From Microgenomates group bacterium Gr01-1014_16 (GTDB lineage: Bacteria > Patescibacteriota > Microgenomatia > CAZETR01 > Amesbacteraceae): a stretch of DNA of 61,746 nt. The DNA is taken from contig VMGA01000001.1 of NCBI GenBank assembly GCA_007376345.1, positions 1 through 61,746 on the forward strand, in the 5' to 3' direction. This document shows positions 27,412-38,087 of the stretch, piece after piece. Each line of letters begins with the position of its first letter. Positions within the stretch are counted from its first letter, which is position 1. The position numbers and the translations under genes are program-made. Under the pieces are notes generated by a model, which was not told where the DNA came from, did not search any database, and was given only the letters and a program-made list of their open reading frames with translations.

Positions 27412-28766
27412 GGGAGCGGTTCAACGAGCTTGATGATGGCGTATTCAGGTTTTTCGACCAAAACGGTGTACTTATCCATAATGGCCCGGGTGTCTCGGTC
27501 GTAAGTGACCGAAACGTAGTATTGGATGTTGTATCTGTCTATAAGATCTTTTATGGGCAAGGGTAAGTGGGTAAAACCACGGCGTTTGGTGGCATAAAGA
27601 AAGGCGGTGTCGCCATTGTACGGAGCTACAATAAGAGCGTCTTTGGGCAATAGTTTATCAACCGCTTCACCGGCCGCGAGAATCGAGCCGTTGTTAACCT
27701 GAAATAGCCCTTTTATGTCGTACCAGGACAGGCCGAACATTATTACCAAAGAAAATATTAAGACAATCCGATTGAGCCAAGTGCGGGTTGTAATATGCCA
27801 TAAGTGCCAAGTGCCAAGCGATAACAAAATGGCGATTACTGGAATAATAGGGATTTGATAATAGTCGTGGTGGACGTTTCCGGAGGCGAAGGTAAATAAA
27901 TAAAGCAGGGCAGAAATTACCCAGGGACCGAAGTTGCCCAAGGTGGAAAAAACACCATGGAGAAACGGCCAGAGACCCCATTTACCTAAAATGAGGATCG
28001 CTATGCGCTCTCCAAAAATCCAACGGAAAAAGGCTGGGCGGAAACGAATGTGATTGCCGTTTAAAAGCCACAGACTGGCGGGAATACCTTCGGGAAAGCG
28101 ATGTGACCATAATCGCCAGAGACCAAAGGGGAGCAACATAACAACTCCCAACCAGAAATTATTAATAAATACGGGCAATAAAAAGAAAATAGCGATTGGT
28201 TTAACTAAAATTGCCAGTGAACCAAAAAGAAGAGTTAAATTCTTGCGTTTTAGGTCGTTAAAATTGAGGGCGGCAAGAAATAGAGTGACCATTAGGGGAT
28301 CTGGAAGTATGACACGGGTGAAGTAGATGTTGAACGGTAATAATAGGTAAAAGAAGGACGATAACAAACCAATTGTCGGATTTGTGCGGCGGCGGACGAT
28401 GAAAAAAAGTATTATTCCCGATGTTAGCGCGGCAAATACTGAAGTTAATCTACCCCAGACTTCTAGGGAATAGGGACTAGGGACTAGGGTATAGAGGAGA
28501 TAATGAATCAAATTAAATATGGGAAATTCAACGAAGCGATAGCCCTGAGGATTAAACAGGCCGTGGCCGGAGGTGTCGGAAAAATCGTCAAAGCGGGGAT
28601 GCAAAATGTCGATTCCCAGTTTGACAAAATTTCTGGTAACCATGGCCGTGTCCGCCTGGCGCCAGGAGTGCCAGTCGGCAACCGGGTTTTGGATTTTATA
28701 TAGTCTGACCGTAAATCCTAATACCAAAATCAGGATCAGAATTAAGTATTGAATTTTTGGTTTCAT
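27408..28766 (-). CDS. GT-C family (PMT/ArnT-like) glycosyltransferase
   Basis: Multi-TM; NPVADWHSWRQADTAMVTRNF. Confidence 0.82.
   Translation of the reverse strand: MKPKIQYLILILILVLGFTVRLYKIQNPVADWHSWRQADTAMVTRNFVKLGIDILHPRFDDFSDTSGHGLFNPQGYRFVEFPIFNLIHYLLYTLVPSPYSLEVWGRLTSVFAALTSGIILFFIVRRRTNPTIGLLSSFFYLLLPFNIYFTRVILPDPLMVTLFLAALNFNDLKRKNLTLLFGSLAILVKPIAIFFLLPVFINNFWLGVVMLLPFGLWRLWSHRFPEGIPASLWLLNGNHIRFRPAFFRWIFGERIAILILGKWGLWPFLHGVFSTLGNFGPWVISALLYLFTFASGNVHHDYYQIPIIPVIAILLSLGTWHLWHITTRTWLNRIVLIFSLVIMFGLSWYDIKGLFQVNNGSILAAGEAVDKLLPKDALIVAPYNGDTAFLYATKRRGFTHLPLPIKDLIDRYNIQYYVSVTYDRDTRAIMDKYTVLVEKPEYAIIKLVEPLP
27796..27823. repeat. Heptamer microrepeat TGCCATA AGTGCCA AGTGCCA AGCGATA
   Basis: 7-mers inside GT-C gene. 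Confidence 0.6.
28464..28498. repeat. Heptamer microrepeat TAGGGAA TAGGGAC TAGGGAC TAGGGTA TAGAGGA
   Basis: Five 7-mers inside GT-C gene. Confidence 0.85.
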
Positions 28767-28828
28767 GGTGATACAATCATTTTAACAAGCTGGCAGGGAT
28801 AAAGGACGGTGATCCGCCGATTTTGCCC

Positions 28829-28882
28829 AAAAGCGAATACCCTGTGTCAGTTGACCCCGGCAAGAGCCGGGGTTTCGCTTTT
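28829..28882. repeat. Nested intergenic hairpin
   Basis: AAAAGCGAA...ACCCCGGC-AAGA-GCCGGGGT..TTCGCTTTT: 9-bp outer and 8-bp inner stem. Confidence 0.8.
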
Positions 28883-29435
28883 AATCGAGCAAGAATTCAT
28901 ATAACAACTTACCTGTCCTTCTAAACTGGTTTAACCAAGTAGCAGCTGAACAGTCAGGGTTGTCGTAGCCATGTCTAACTAAACCGGCTAGACAGTCCGC
29001 AACTCTCAATCCCGGATATGATGACTCCTTCTTTGCGGCAACTATTTTTTCTACCGATATTTCTTTTTGTCTAAGAGTGGTTTTCAAACCCATAGTATAC
29101 CAACGGGGTTTTTCTCCGTCGATAACAATCTTTTTTATTTCATCGTCGATTAACAAGTGGGAAAGAATATCAGGAAATCTTTTGACGAATTTGTGAGGAT
29201 CGTGTGAAATGGCCACTTTAAAACTAAAATTTTGTTTGAACAAAAAGTTTACAAATTTTTTCCTGGTTTCCCACTTTTCATCTTTCCAATGAAAATTTGA
29301 TATTTTTAGCTTGGATTCTTTTTCAATTACTTTTTTGTCAAAGATTTCAGCATTGTCAACTTTTATATACGCTAGGGCTAGCGTCGAATGCTTTGCCCCC
29401 AGGTGAGTTCCTGATTCATCGATGTAAATAATCAT
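28881..29435 (-). CDS. DUF3800 domain protein
   Basis: MIIYIDESGTHLG...; typical DUF3800 N-terminus and DCLAGLVRHGY. Confidence 0.8.
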   Translation of the reverse strand: MIIYIDESGTHLGAKHSTLALAYIKVDNAEIFDKKVIEKESKLKISNFHWKDEKWETRKKFVNFLFKQNFSFKVAISHDPHKFVKRFPDILSHLLIDDEIKKIVIDGEKPRWYTMGLKTTLRQKEISVEKIVAAKKESSYPGLRVADCLAGLVRHGYDNPDCSAATWLNQFRRTGKLLYEFLLD

Positions 29436-29899
29436 AATTGTGACAGTTCAGAAAATAATTGAGGATTGTCATGGTATTGGATTCCGCGGATCCCAAAAGA
29501 CTGTGCTGTCTGGATATTTTCCCACTGATCATCTATATACGCTATTTCACTTGGGATCCTGTTTAAGTCCGAAGTAATAAATTTGTAAGCTTCCGGGTCG
29601 GTTTTGGAATAACCCATTTTTTCTGCCGAATAAATCTTCGTAAATAATTCGTCAACAGTTTTTTTCAGTTCCGGGGCTTCCTGAATTGTTCCTGATGTAA
29701 ACAAGTAAAGCGAAAATTTATCTTTTAAGATCTTGAGATAATCAACCAGTTCGGAATTTAATTCAAAATAGTCCCAAAAGCTAAAAGGTTTTCCCGAGGA
29801 AAGCGATTCCCGATACAAACCATTTAAGGTTCCTGAATAATTGGGGTCTTTAAGAAATAAAATAACTTTTGAAAAGTCAAAAAGAAGTGTATCAATCAT
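29432..29899 (-). CDS. HAD family hydrolase
   Basis: LLFDFSKVILFL; LFTSGTIQEAPE; AEKMGYSKTDPEAYKFI; YIDDQWENIQTAQSFG. Confidence 0.82.
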   Translation of the reverse strand: MIDTLLFDFSKVILFLKDPNYSGTLNGLYRESLSSGKPFSFWDYFELNSELVDYLKILKDKFSLYLFTSGTIQEAPELKKTVDELFTKIYSAEKMGYSKTDPEAYKFITSDLNRIPSEIAYIDDQWENIQTAQSFGIRGIQYHDNPQLFSELSQL

Positions 29900-29901
29900 G
29901 T

Positions 29902-30492
29902 TTAATCAAGGTGGGCTGTTGAATTTTCAGTAATTGAGATAAATTTACCATTCTGATACTCGAAAATAGTAATTGATGCGTTTTTGAAGTCGTATTTGAA
30001 ACTGTATTCCCTAGGCTCATTTTTTAAGATTGGCATTAATCCCCTCAATGTCCCGGCATGGGTAACAATAACAGAATCTTTATTATTGTTTATGATTGAT
30101 TGCAAGCCGCTTTGAATTCGATTCTCCATTTGTTCCCATGATTCTCCTCCCGGTGGGATGAAGGTGAATCTTTCTTTGAGGGTCATGGGGTCTAGAATCT
30201 TTTTAATTTCTTCCCATGGTTTCCCTTCCCAATCACCCCAGTTTCTTTCTTTGAATTCGTCTAAAAGATCGAGTTTAATTTTGAAGGCTTGGGCTATTGT
30301 TCCAGCAGATTGAATTGTTCTTTTTTCTGGTGATGAATAAACTGACTTTGGATTGAATTTAGCTAAGTATTTGGCGGTTATTTTTATTTGGTCGATCCCT
30401 ATGTCGTTAAGTTGGGTTGGATCTCCAGTGTAATGAGTAATATTTCCAATGTTTTTGTTTGTTTCTCCATGTCTAATGAATATGAGTTTCAT
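29902..30492 (-). CDS. Histidine phosphatase family protein
   Basis: LIFIRHGETNKN; VYSSPEKRTIQSA; VTHAGTLRGLM. Confidence 0.92.
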   Translation of the reverse strand: MKLIFIRHGETNKNIGNITHYTGDPTQLNDIGIDQIKITAKYLAKFNPKSVYSSPEKRTIQSAGTIAQAFKIKLDLLDEFKERNWGDWEGKPWEEIKKILDPMTLKERFTFIPPGGESWEQMENRIQSGLQSIINNNKDSVIVTHAGTLRGLMPILKNEPREYSFKYDFKNASITIFEYQNGKFISITENSTAHLD

Positions 30493-31733
30493 GATTTAAT
30501 TAATACCTTGGTTTTTTCAGCTAATCCCAGGAGGAGCCAGGTAGTGAGGGCGATTTTGGAGGCTTCGAAGACGTCGATAAATAAAGCGTTGATCAACAGA
30601 CTGACAAGTGACAAAGTAACAGAGAGGATAAAAATTCCTTCAAGAGATGGACGGAACGGAAGCGGGGTCTTGAAAAAGCGGACAATAATGAGCAGAAATG
30701 CCAAAAGACCGAGAATGCCGGTTTCGGCCAGAGCGCGTAAGTAATCGTTGTCGACGGCTAGTCCGACTGAAGAATAGCCGGTGCCAAGAATCGGGTTTTT
30801 GAGAAATGCCCTAATGGCCCGGGGCCATTCCGCTTTGAGTCTAATATTGAATGAGCGATCTTCGGCTACGGGCACCAGAGCATCGGCAGTTTGCTCGTCT
30901 ACGGGAACTTGAGCACTAGCCAAGGGAAAAATCAGCTGGCGGTAACGGCCGGCTAATTGGGGCGAAACCAGGACACTAAAAAAGGCTAAAATTATAAGGA
31001 GGGGTATCCAGACTTTTTTGCCGATGAGCCAGACAAAAGCGAAGGCTACCAGATAAAAGGCAGCAAAAGTAACACGCGATGCCGATAGAAGTAAGGTCCA
31101 ATAAACCAATGTACCAAGAAACAAAAGAACTGGTTTATAGCGAATGGAGGGGAGGGAAACAAGGCCAAGGATCAGAAGTAGTGGAAAGACGGTGTAGGCG
31201 GCTAGGTCGTAGTGGCCGGCAAAAGTGGAATTGATGCGGGCATTTTGACCCAAAGTCAGAGCTAAACCTTTGGAGAATTCACTATTGGTCGTGGTAATTA
31301 TGGGAAAACCTAAAAACTGCTGTCCCAACCCATAAAGAGCTACTAGAAGAGACGTAATCAGAATAGTGCGAATAAGAAACGGAATTTGAGACAGCGATTT
31401 GAGAAAAGAGAAGCCCACGAAGAATAAAGACATATATTCCACACGACGTAATAAGTGTATGACACCTAAATTTAAGGAAACTGATTTAGTTAAAACTATA
31501 GCCGAAAAGGTGGAGACTAGGCCGATAAATAAATACAGCAGAAGTGATTTGTGAAGTGGAGACGGAAAGGTCGGTTTGCGCAGGAGATAAATAAGAAAAA
31601 CGGCAGCAATGAGAAAGTCTTCGAGGCGGACGGAAACGAATGTGCCGGAGACGCCCAGAATGGGAAACTTGGGATAGAGTGGGATAACCAGTAAGATCAG
31701 GCCGATGAGCTTAACCAACATATTCACGGGCAA
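30489..31733 (-). CDS. O-antigen ligase/polymerase (Wzy/WaaL-like)
   Basis: Multi-TM; KNPILGTGYSSVGLAVDNDYLRALAETGILG. Confidence 0.82.
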   Translation of the reverse strand: MPVNMLVKLIGLILLVIPLYPKFPILGVSGTFVSVRLEDFLIAAVFLIYLLRKPTFPSPLHKSLLLYLFIGLVSTFSAIVLTKSVSLNLGVIHLLRRVEYMSLFFVGFSFLKSLSQIPFLIRTILITSLLVALYGLGQQFLGFPIITTTNSEFSKGLALTLGQNARINSTFAGHYDLAAYTVFPLLLILGLVSLPSIRYKPVLLFLGTLVYWTLLLSASRVTFAAFYLVAFAFVWLIGKKVWIPLLIILAFFSVLVSPQLAGRYRQLIFPLASAQVPVDEQTADALVPVAEDRSFNIRLKAEWPRAIRAFLKNPILGTGYSSVGLAVDNDYLRALAETGILGLLAFLLIIVRFFKTPLPFRPSLEGIFILSVTLSLVSLLINALFIDVFEASKIALTTWLLLGLAEKTKVLIKS

Positions 31734-32196
31734 GTAAGTAAATACAGAGGGTAGTCAGAGCCAAGACGGTAAGACGGGTGCCAGGAAAAGAAGGGAAGTA
31801 ATGGAGGGTGACCTTGCCAATGTAATGAACACCGGCATGATTGAACTGTTCTTGGGGTGAGGTGGGGTAATAGCCGTTGATATACAACGAATCTTTCCAG
31901 GGATGAATGAGCTCTTCCAGCCAATTGCTGCGGGTTTGGTCACGGATGTATTCGAATGAGAATTCCGGCGGATGGTTGAGGCGGATAAAATGCCAGCGCC
32001 ATCGGCCTTTGTAATAATTTAGGATTTCAGCCCGGGAGAGGTTGGTGTAAAACGCGGTGCGGTAAATACTTTCAGTGTCCGCGGGCTCGGTGGAGATGAA
32101 TGAGTCGGGTGGGGGCAAGGGAAATCCGGGAACCGGAAATATAAGATATGAGATAGCAGAGATGAGAAAGACGGAGATTAATATTTTTTTGGTCAT
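31711..32196 (-). CDS. Membrane-anchored hypothetical protein
   Basis: N- and C-terminal hydrophobic segments; overlaps neighbours as in an operon. Confidence 0.6.
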   Translation of the reverse strand: MTKKILISVFLISAISYLIFPVPGFPLPPPDSFISTEPADTESIYRTAFYTNLSRAEILNYYKGRWRWHFIRLNHPPEFSFEYIRDQTRSNWLEELIHPWKDSLYINGYYPTSPQEQFNHAGVHYIGKVTLHYFPSFPGTRLTVLALTTLCIYLLAREYVG

Positions 32197-32789
32197 TGAA
32201 AGAGACGGGCGCGGCCGAGCTTGTAGTGAAGATCTTTGTTTTGCCGCTCGCCGATGACTTTGGCCGGGACACCGCCGACGATGGCGAAATCAGGGACGTC
32301 CTTGGTGATAACCGCCCCGGCAGCGATAATAGCCCCTTTGCCGACTTTAATTCCCGGAAGGATGATGGCCCGGGGACCGATAAAGACGTAGTCACTGATG
32401 GTCACTGGAGCACTTGTGGCATGAAAGTCGTCGGAGTTGATGTCATGTTCGGAGTTGTAAATCATGACCTCGGAAGCCATATCCACATGGTTGCCGATTG
32501 TCAGCTTAGCCCGGCCATCCAAAAAACATCTATCGCCGATGATCGTCCCTTCTCCGATTGAAATTCCGGAAGGATCAAAAAACCTGCAACCGATGTGTAA
32601 TGTGCTTTTGGGACCAATTTTCATGCCTACAGCGCGATAAAAAAATAGTCGGAAAGTATGTGAGGGAAAGTAAGTAACAAGCGATAGTTTCCAAAGAATG
32701 AGGTCCAGCCAGTAGCTTTTGAAACGATTAATTATCTTTGGCCAGGCTTGGCTCCAAGTTAGCGATTTGTCATTGCGGTCTCTAAACAT
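32193..32789 (-). CDS. Hexapeptide-repeat acyltransferase
   Basis: [71 protein letters not shown]. Confidence 0.93.
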   Translation of the reverse strand: MFRDRNDKSLTWSQAWPKIINRFKSYWLDLILWKLSLVTYFPSHTFRLFFYRAVGMKIGPKSTLHIGCRFFDPSGISIGEGTIIGDRCFLDGRAKLTIGNHVDMASEVMIYNSEHDINSDDFHATSAPVTISDYVFIGPRAIILPGIKVGKGAIIAAGAVITKDVPDFAIVGGVPAKVIGERQNKDLHYKLGRARLFQ

Positions 32790-33859
32790 TTGAGAGTAAG
32801 TTTGGCTGTATTAACCCAGCTAAATGATTTTACTCTTTCTAATCCCTTATCTACAAATTCTTTCCGTTTTGGACCGATAGCCGTGGACAGGCCTGAAGCT
32901 ATAGAATCAATGTTGTGCGGATTGACGTAGATGCCTGCATCGCCGGCGACTTCGGGCAAACTGGCGACTTTAGAGATGACTACTGGTGTGCTGCAGGCCA
33001 TGGCTTCCAGAACCGGAATGCCAAAGCCTTCGAAAAAGCTGGGCATAACAAAGGCCGCGGCGTGGGTCATAAGTACTGGAACGTCCGGTTCGTCAATAAA
33101 ACCGGTGAAGATAACCCTGTCTTCAAGCTTGAGATCTTTGACTGTTTTGAATATATCTTCGAATAACCAACCTTTTTTGCCGGCGATTACTAGATGGTAG
33201 ATGTTAGATCCTAGATCTTTGAAGGCATTGATTAGCCCCTCGATGTTTTTGCTGGGTTTGAGACTACTTAAGAATAAAAAATATGGCTCGGTTATTCTGT
33301 ATTTCTTGAGAACTTGAGAATTGCGAGTGGGTTTAAATAATTTTTGATCATAGCCTGGATAGGTGACCGTAATGAATGCGGGGTCGATATGACAGGCCGA
33401 AATGATGTCGTTTTTAGAGTGTTCGGAAATGGTGATAATACGCGTGGCTTGTTTGACGGAATACTGCGTCCAAGACTTTAATTGATTGAAGTCCTTGGCG
33501 GTGAATTGGTCGGGGGACTGCAAAAAACCCAGGTCCATAATGGCGACTACCGTGGGAACCGGCGACCAGCGGGGAGCGTAGTGGGTCATACTGAAGAAAA
33601 CGTCCGGCCGCGGTGAATGGGTATACAGATCAAACGGCAGCCTGGTTTGGGTCCATAACTTCGGAAAAGGAATTACCCGGTATGACCAGTTTTTTCTTTC
33701 TTTCGGCAAGTCTTCCAACAGAGGTGTTTTGAGATAGATAACAAACGCGTGGGGAGTTGGGAGCTGGTAAATAGCATGAAGAAGGCCGAAAGCATACTGA
33801 TTAATGCCCACACGATTGCGGGTCAAATTAGCCTCATTAGCATCAATTCCGATTAGCAT
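32759..33859 (-). CDS. GT4 family glycosyltransferase
   Basis: [42 protein letters not shown]. Confidence 0.93.
   Translation of the reverse strand: MLIGIDANEANLTRNRVGINQYAFGLLHAIYQLPTPHAFVIYLKTPLLEDLPKERKNWSYRVIPFPKLWTQTRLPFDLYTHSPRPDVFFSMTHYAPRWSPVPTVVAIMDLGFLQSPDQFTAKDFNQLKSWTQYSVKQATRIITISEHSKNDIISACHIDPAFITVTYPGYDQKLFKPTRNSQVLKKYRITEPYFLFLSSLKPSKNIEGLINAFKDLGSNIYHLVIAGKKGWLFEDIFKTVKDLKLEDRVIFTGFIDEPDVPVLMTHAAAFVMPSFFEGFGIPVLEAMACSTPVVISKVASLPEVAGDAGIYVNPHNIDSIASGLSTAIGPKRKEFVDKGLERVKSFSWVNTAKLTLKCLETAMTNR
33191..33218. repeat. Heptamer microrepeat TAGATGG TAGATGT TAGATCC TAGATCT
   Basis: Four 7-mers inside GT4 gene. Confidence 0.8.
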
Positions 33860-34857
33860 AGCGATTTGTAAACTTTCATTGTTTCTTCTGCGGTTTGGGA
33901 CCAGGAGAATTTGGCAAGTTGTTTGGTGCCGGAGGCGATGAGGAATTTTTTGTTTTTGATTGCATCTAAAATGCCGGTAGCGATACTTTCTTCATCTAGA
34001 GGGTCGAAATAAGCGGCGGCAGGGCCGGCGGTTTCGTGAAAGACAGCAATGTCTGAACAGGCGATGGGGACTTTATGATGAAAAGCGCCTAAAATGGGCA
34101 AGCCGAAGCCTTCGTATAAAGATGGATAGACAAAAGCTTGAGCTCCGGCAAGATAATTTACTAATTGTTGATCTGATATATGACCGGTAAATATCACAGA
34201 CTGGTCTGGGCTAGTTTGGTTTGATTCTCCAATGATGACCAGTTTTTTTGAGAGAAGCGAGCAGGCGGAAATTAGACGATTGATGTTTTTGCGGGGCTGG
34301 CGAGCGCCGATCGTTACAATATAAGATTCAAGATTCAAGAGTTCAGGGTTCAATAGAAAACGCGACGGAATGGCTTCGGGAATGACGATGAGGCGAGATT
34401 TGGTTTCTGGAAAGAGTTTGGATATGTCGTTGGCGGATTTTTGGGAAACGCAAATAATAGCGTCGCATTCTTTGACTACCCATTTCACGCGGGCAGTATG
34501 GACTCTGACAATGCTATTCTCGTGTTCTTGAGAATATAGGAATGGGGCGAGGTCGTGGACGGTGGTGACTTTTTTGGCATCGGAGGGCCCTTGTATCCAG
34601 TCTGATGAATGGTATATATCAATTTTTCCAACAAAAGTTTCGACATTGATTATGTGAAGCTTGTTCCATAAATAGTGCATCAGGGTGGGGGGAAATGGCA
34701 GGGACACTCCTTTAAGGACTAACCTTTTTAGTTCGGAGTAGCGACGAAGAGAGTAGCCGAAAGGCAGAACACCTTCCAGGTGTTTTACCAATTCAATAGT
34801 GTAGTCGGAGACGCCGGTGCCGTAGATTGATTGAGAAACGTCAAGGGCGATTTTCAT
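33853..34857 (-). CDS. GT4 family glycosyltransferase
   Basis: YPSLYEGFGLPILGAFHHKVPIACSDIAVFHETAGPAAAYFDP. Confidence 0.92.
   Translation of the reverse strand: MKIALDVSQSIYGTGVSDYTIELVKHLEGVLPFGYSLRRYSELKRLVLKGVSLPFPPTLMHYLWNKLHIINVETFVGKIDIYHSSDWIQGPSDAKKVTTVHDLAPFLYSQEHENSIVRVHTARVKWVVKECDAIICVSQKSANDISKLFPETKSRLIVIPEAIPSRFLLNPELLNLESYIVTIGARQPRKNINRLISACSLLSKKLVIIGESNQTSPDQSVIFTGHISDQQLVNYLAGAQAFVYPSLYEGFGLPILGAFHHKVPIACSDIAVFHETAGPAAAYFDPLDEESIATGILDAIKNKKFLIASGTKQLAKFSWSQTAEETMKVYKSLC
34324..34351. repeat. Heptamer microrepeat AGATTCA AGATTCA AGAGTTC AGGGTTC
   Basis: Four 7-mers inside GT4 gene. Confidence 0.75.
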
Positions 34858-36115
34858 ATATCAGATACGGCCCGATTTGGGAAGAAAGCATATAGTTGCT
34901 TTGGATATATTCTACCAAGCGGGAGCCGTAGTCGCGTAGGTACTGGTTATCAATGTTGCTTACGGGATTGTAAACGACTAATTGCGGCGGGTCAGAACGG
35001 AGACCGTTTAGGATGCGGTCACCGGCGGTGTTTATAAACCAGGGGAATTGAAAGACGAAAGTCCGGGCCGGAGGCAGAGTCCAAGTCAAAGGATAGAGGT
35101 GGGGATTGACGCCCAGTAAAAAAATCCGGTCGCCCGGTTGGACGCGACGGGAAATTTGGGCGGCAAGTTCGGTGGAGTAAGAATCAAAATACTTTGTTTG
35201 GAACAAATTGTTTTGATGAGTGTAAAAATATCCCAGCCAAGCGGTGGTGAGAGCAAGACAGAAAATGAACCGAGGCTTGGAAGTACGACTTAAAGCACTT
35301 AGAGCCAGAGCAAAAAACGGGACGGCCGGCTGGAGATGAATTAAACCAAAGCGAGCGATACCACCAATAATTGTGAAAAGAAGCCAAAACATGTATTTGC
35401 GAGAGTTTGAGGACTTGATAAAAGCCAGGGCAATAAAGGCTATCGGCAGGGAAAGTTTTATCCAATCCTGAAGGCGGGGCGCCAATGAACCGGACGCGGC
35501 AAAGTCAGACAGGTTAAATTTTATTGTCCAATACCAAAAATCTGAAAGGACGCCAATTTTTTGCAAATAGACCAGCATTAAAAATGACGGCAGGAGGGCG
35601 GCAAACGAAAATTTGGCTAGGGCGGAGAATTTGCGGCGAAAAAGGAGAATGAGACCGACAAAAGCCACGAGGGGGACGAGAGTTTGTTTGAAAACCACGC
35701 CCAGGCCCAGAAACAGGCCGGTGAGAAACCATTTTTGCAATTGAAAAAAATAAAATGCCGGGAGGGTAAAAATGGGCAAAAAGACATCCAGCCAGAGCTG
35801 GTTGCCCTCGAAAAATGGCTGCCAGAGGACATAGAAAAAGACGCTTAAGCGGGAACGGCTGATTTTGTAGATCCAGACCGAGGTGAGAGTGACAACGAGA
35901 ATAAGAAGGAGCTTGAAAGCGATGGGGTCACGAAAACCCAGAGAATAAAAATTGAGAGGGAAAAACATTAGACCCGGAAAGTGTTGGTCTAAAATATCCC
36001 GATAGGGAAGAAAACCAGAGAAGGTGAGATAAGGGTAGATGAAAAGTTCAGGATATGGGGCGAATTCCAGAACCCAAAGAATAACCGCGTGAAGGAGCTG
36101 AAGGATGATAATCAC
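34841..36115 (-). CDS. Multi-TM protein, probable GT-C glycosyltransferase
   Basis: YPYLTFSGFLPYRDILDQHFPGLMF plus many TMs. Confidence 0.7.
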   Translation of the reverse strand: MIIILQLLHAVILWVLEFAPYPELFIYPYLTFSGFLPYRDILDQHFPGLMFFPLNFYSLGFRDPIAFKLLLILVVTLTSVWIYKISRSRLSVFFYVLWQPFFEGNQLWLDVFLPIFTLPAFYFFQLQKWFLTGLFLGLGVVFKQTLVPLVAFVGLILLFRRKFSALAKFSFAALLPSFLMLVYLQKIGVLSDFWYWTIKFNLSDFAASGSLAPRLQDWIKLSLPIAFIALAFIKSSNSRKYMFWLLFTIIGGIARFGLIHLQPAVPFFALALSALSRTSKPRFIFCLALTTAWLGYFYTHQNNLFQTKYFDSYSTELAAQISRRVQPGDRIFLLGVNPHLYPLTWTLPPARTFVFQFPWFINTAGDRILNGLRSDPPQLVVYNPVSNIDNQYLRDYGSRLVEYIQSNYMLSSQIGPYLIYENRP

Positions 36116-37470
36116 GGAATTTTTTGGTATTCTTCAATAAATCCAACGCCTTCAAAGTCGTAGGTTCGATTGTTGGTATAACCTGAATTCCGAAGTGACT
36201 GGTCAATCTGTCTTTTCGGGTCTGTCAGGTCGGTGAGATATTGCAGAAGAAACAATTTGGGGGTGGAATAAGGAGGTTTGGCCGGAGTTACCGGTAAGTC
36301 CGGAGCATACCAGTAAAAGGGGGCGAATTTGTCCGGAAATTTAACCAGCACGGGTGCGTTCTGTTGGCGCAGGAAGGAGATGGCCTGGCGCCACTGCTCT
36401 CGCTGCAACCGGGGTCGGGTAAAATAAAGGGTATCTCCGAAAATAAATATATATAAAATGAACGTCAGAAATATTTTGGGGTATCGGGAAACTGCTAGGG
36501 ACAAAAGGAATATTAACGGGGGGAGGACGTAAATCATACGAAAGGGTTGAGTTTGGGGAAAATAGAAAGAGACGGCCATCATGGTAAAAATGGGGACAAA
36601 GATCCAGATAAACAGGAAGCGTTTATGCTCGCTCTTGGCTAAGAAGAGGGCAGCGAAGGTGACGGCGAAGACAAACGAAATATAAACTCCGTAAATAACT
36701 CTGGAAAGAAGGGTGTTCCGACCGGCGACGAGTTTGAAAATCAGAACCGGGAGGGCTTTGAGGGGAGAGATGCTCAAAACGTCCCGCCAGCCGGGAAGAT
36801 ATGAGTCGATGTTGATTCCAGATTGCAATTGTTTGAAAAAATGGGGAAGCCAAGGAAGATAGAGAAGCATGAATAAGGAATTAGGAATTATGAACTTTAA
36901 GATTAATTTTCTTTCGTAAATGACCAGGTAGGCAACTTGGGACAAAATTAAAAACACGGATGAATAATGGGTGTAAAGAAGAAGGAGGTTGGTTATGGCT
37001 AAGAAAGTAAATTTTTTGGATATGAGAAAATACATGGCCATGGTGCCGAGAAGACAGAGAAGGGAATAGGAGCGGAATTCCTGGGAGTAATAAATGTGGA
37101 ACGGGGCTATCGCGAGCATGAAGCTCGCTAAATGTTCAATATTCAATGTCCAATATTCAATAACTTTTTGACTCTTGAATATATTTTTTGCAAACAGATA
37201 AACCACATAAATATTGATAACTCCAAATGAAACGGGCAGGAGGCGGAGCCAGGTTTCCGAACGACCGAATTGCAGCCAGAAGTGGGCCAGGAAATAAAAT
37301 AGAGGAGGGTGGAAGTCCGCAGAACGGTTAAACCAGATTTGGGATAGAGACAGAGATGAGAGTTGAGCTTGGGAAGCTTCGTCCAGCCAAAAACTTTGGT
37401 TTAAATTAACCAATCTTAATCCAAGCCCCAGCAACAAAATGAGTGTTAAGACAATTTTCTCTTTACCCAT
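36112..37470 (-). CDS. GT-C (PMT-like) glycosyltransferase
   Basis: LRLVNLNQSFWLDEASQAQLSS; HPPLFYFLAHFW. Confidence 0.82.
   Translation of the reverse strand: MGKEKIVLTLILLLGLGLRLVNLNQSFWLDEASQAQLSSLSLSQIWFNRSADFHPPLFYFLAHFWLQFGRSETWLRLLPVSFGVINIYVVYLFAKNIFKSQKVIEYWTLNIEHLASFMLAIAPFHIYYSQEFRSYSLLCLLGTMAMYFLISKKFTFLAITNLLLLYTHYSSVFLILSQVAYLVIYERKLILKFIIPNSLFMLLYLPWLPHFFKQLQSGINIDSYLPGWRDVLSISPLKALPVLIFKLVAGRNTLLSRVIYGVYISFVFAVTFAALFLAKSEHKRFLFIWIFVPIFTMMAVSFYFPQTQPFRMIYVLPPLIFLLSLAVSRYPKIFLTFILYIFIFGDTLYFTRPRLQREQWRQAISFLRQQNAPVLVKFPDKFAPFYWYAPDLPVTPAKPPYSTPKLFLLQYLTDLTDPKRQIDQSLRNSGYTNNRTYDFEGVGFIEEYQKIP
37132..37166. repeat. Heptamer microrepeat ATGTTCA ATATTCA ATGTCCA ATATTCA ATAACTT
   Basis: Five 7-mers inside GT-C gene (EYWTLNIEHL). 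Confidence 0.85.
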
Positions 37471-38087
37471 GTGACTGTGTGGTAAACCATCATTAAATAA
37501 CTCAAAAAAAGCCCGTGCTTGCCGTCGAGAAAACCTTTATGCCATAAATAACGGCGGAGAAAATCATAAAAAGGGTTTGTTGTTTTTGACTCTAAGGACG
37601 TGTATGTGTTCATCTTGGCAATAAACTCTTCTACTGTTCTGTAATTTTGATGAATTTTGTAATTAGTTAGTTTGCCAACTTTGCCATTAACTTTAACTTC
37701 TTCGTGGACATTGTTGGACCAGTGAGATTTGTTTTTGTTGAATAACCAAATATGTGTATCACTTGAAGGTTCCCAGTTTGAGTGATAAATAGGTTTGCCA
37801 AAAATATAGTTCAGCCTTGGCATTAAATAGGCATCGTAAGAAAAGTCTAGATTCTTTATTTCTTCAATTAACTGTGGAGATAGCCATTCGTCAGCGTCGA
37901 GAGAGAAAACCCAGTCGTGTTTGCATTTGGAGACTGCGTAATTTTTTTGGTCAGAGTAATTTATAAACTTGTGATCGGCATTGGTAATAATAACCACGTC
38001 ATCAGAAATTTTATTGGCGCTTTCGAGACACTGGGGTAAAATAAGCGCCCGGTCTTTAGCGATGATGGCCACGGATAAGTTGGTCAT
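37446..38087 (-). CDS. GT2 family glycosyltransferase
   Basis: LSVAIIAKDRALILPQCLES; HDWVFSLDADEWLS. Confidence 0.88.
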   Translation of the reverse strand: MTNLSVAIIAKDRALILPQCLESANKISDDVVIITNADHKFINYSDQKNYAVSKCKHDWVFSLDADEWLSPQLIEEIKNLDFSYDAYLMPRLNYIFGKPIYHSNWEPSSDTHIWLFNKNKSHWSNNVHEEVKVNGKVGKLTNYKIHQNYRTVEEFIAKMNTYTSLESKTTNPFYDFLRRYLWHKGFLDGKHGLFLSYLMMVYHTVTWVKRKLS

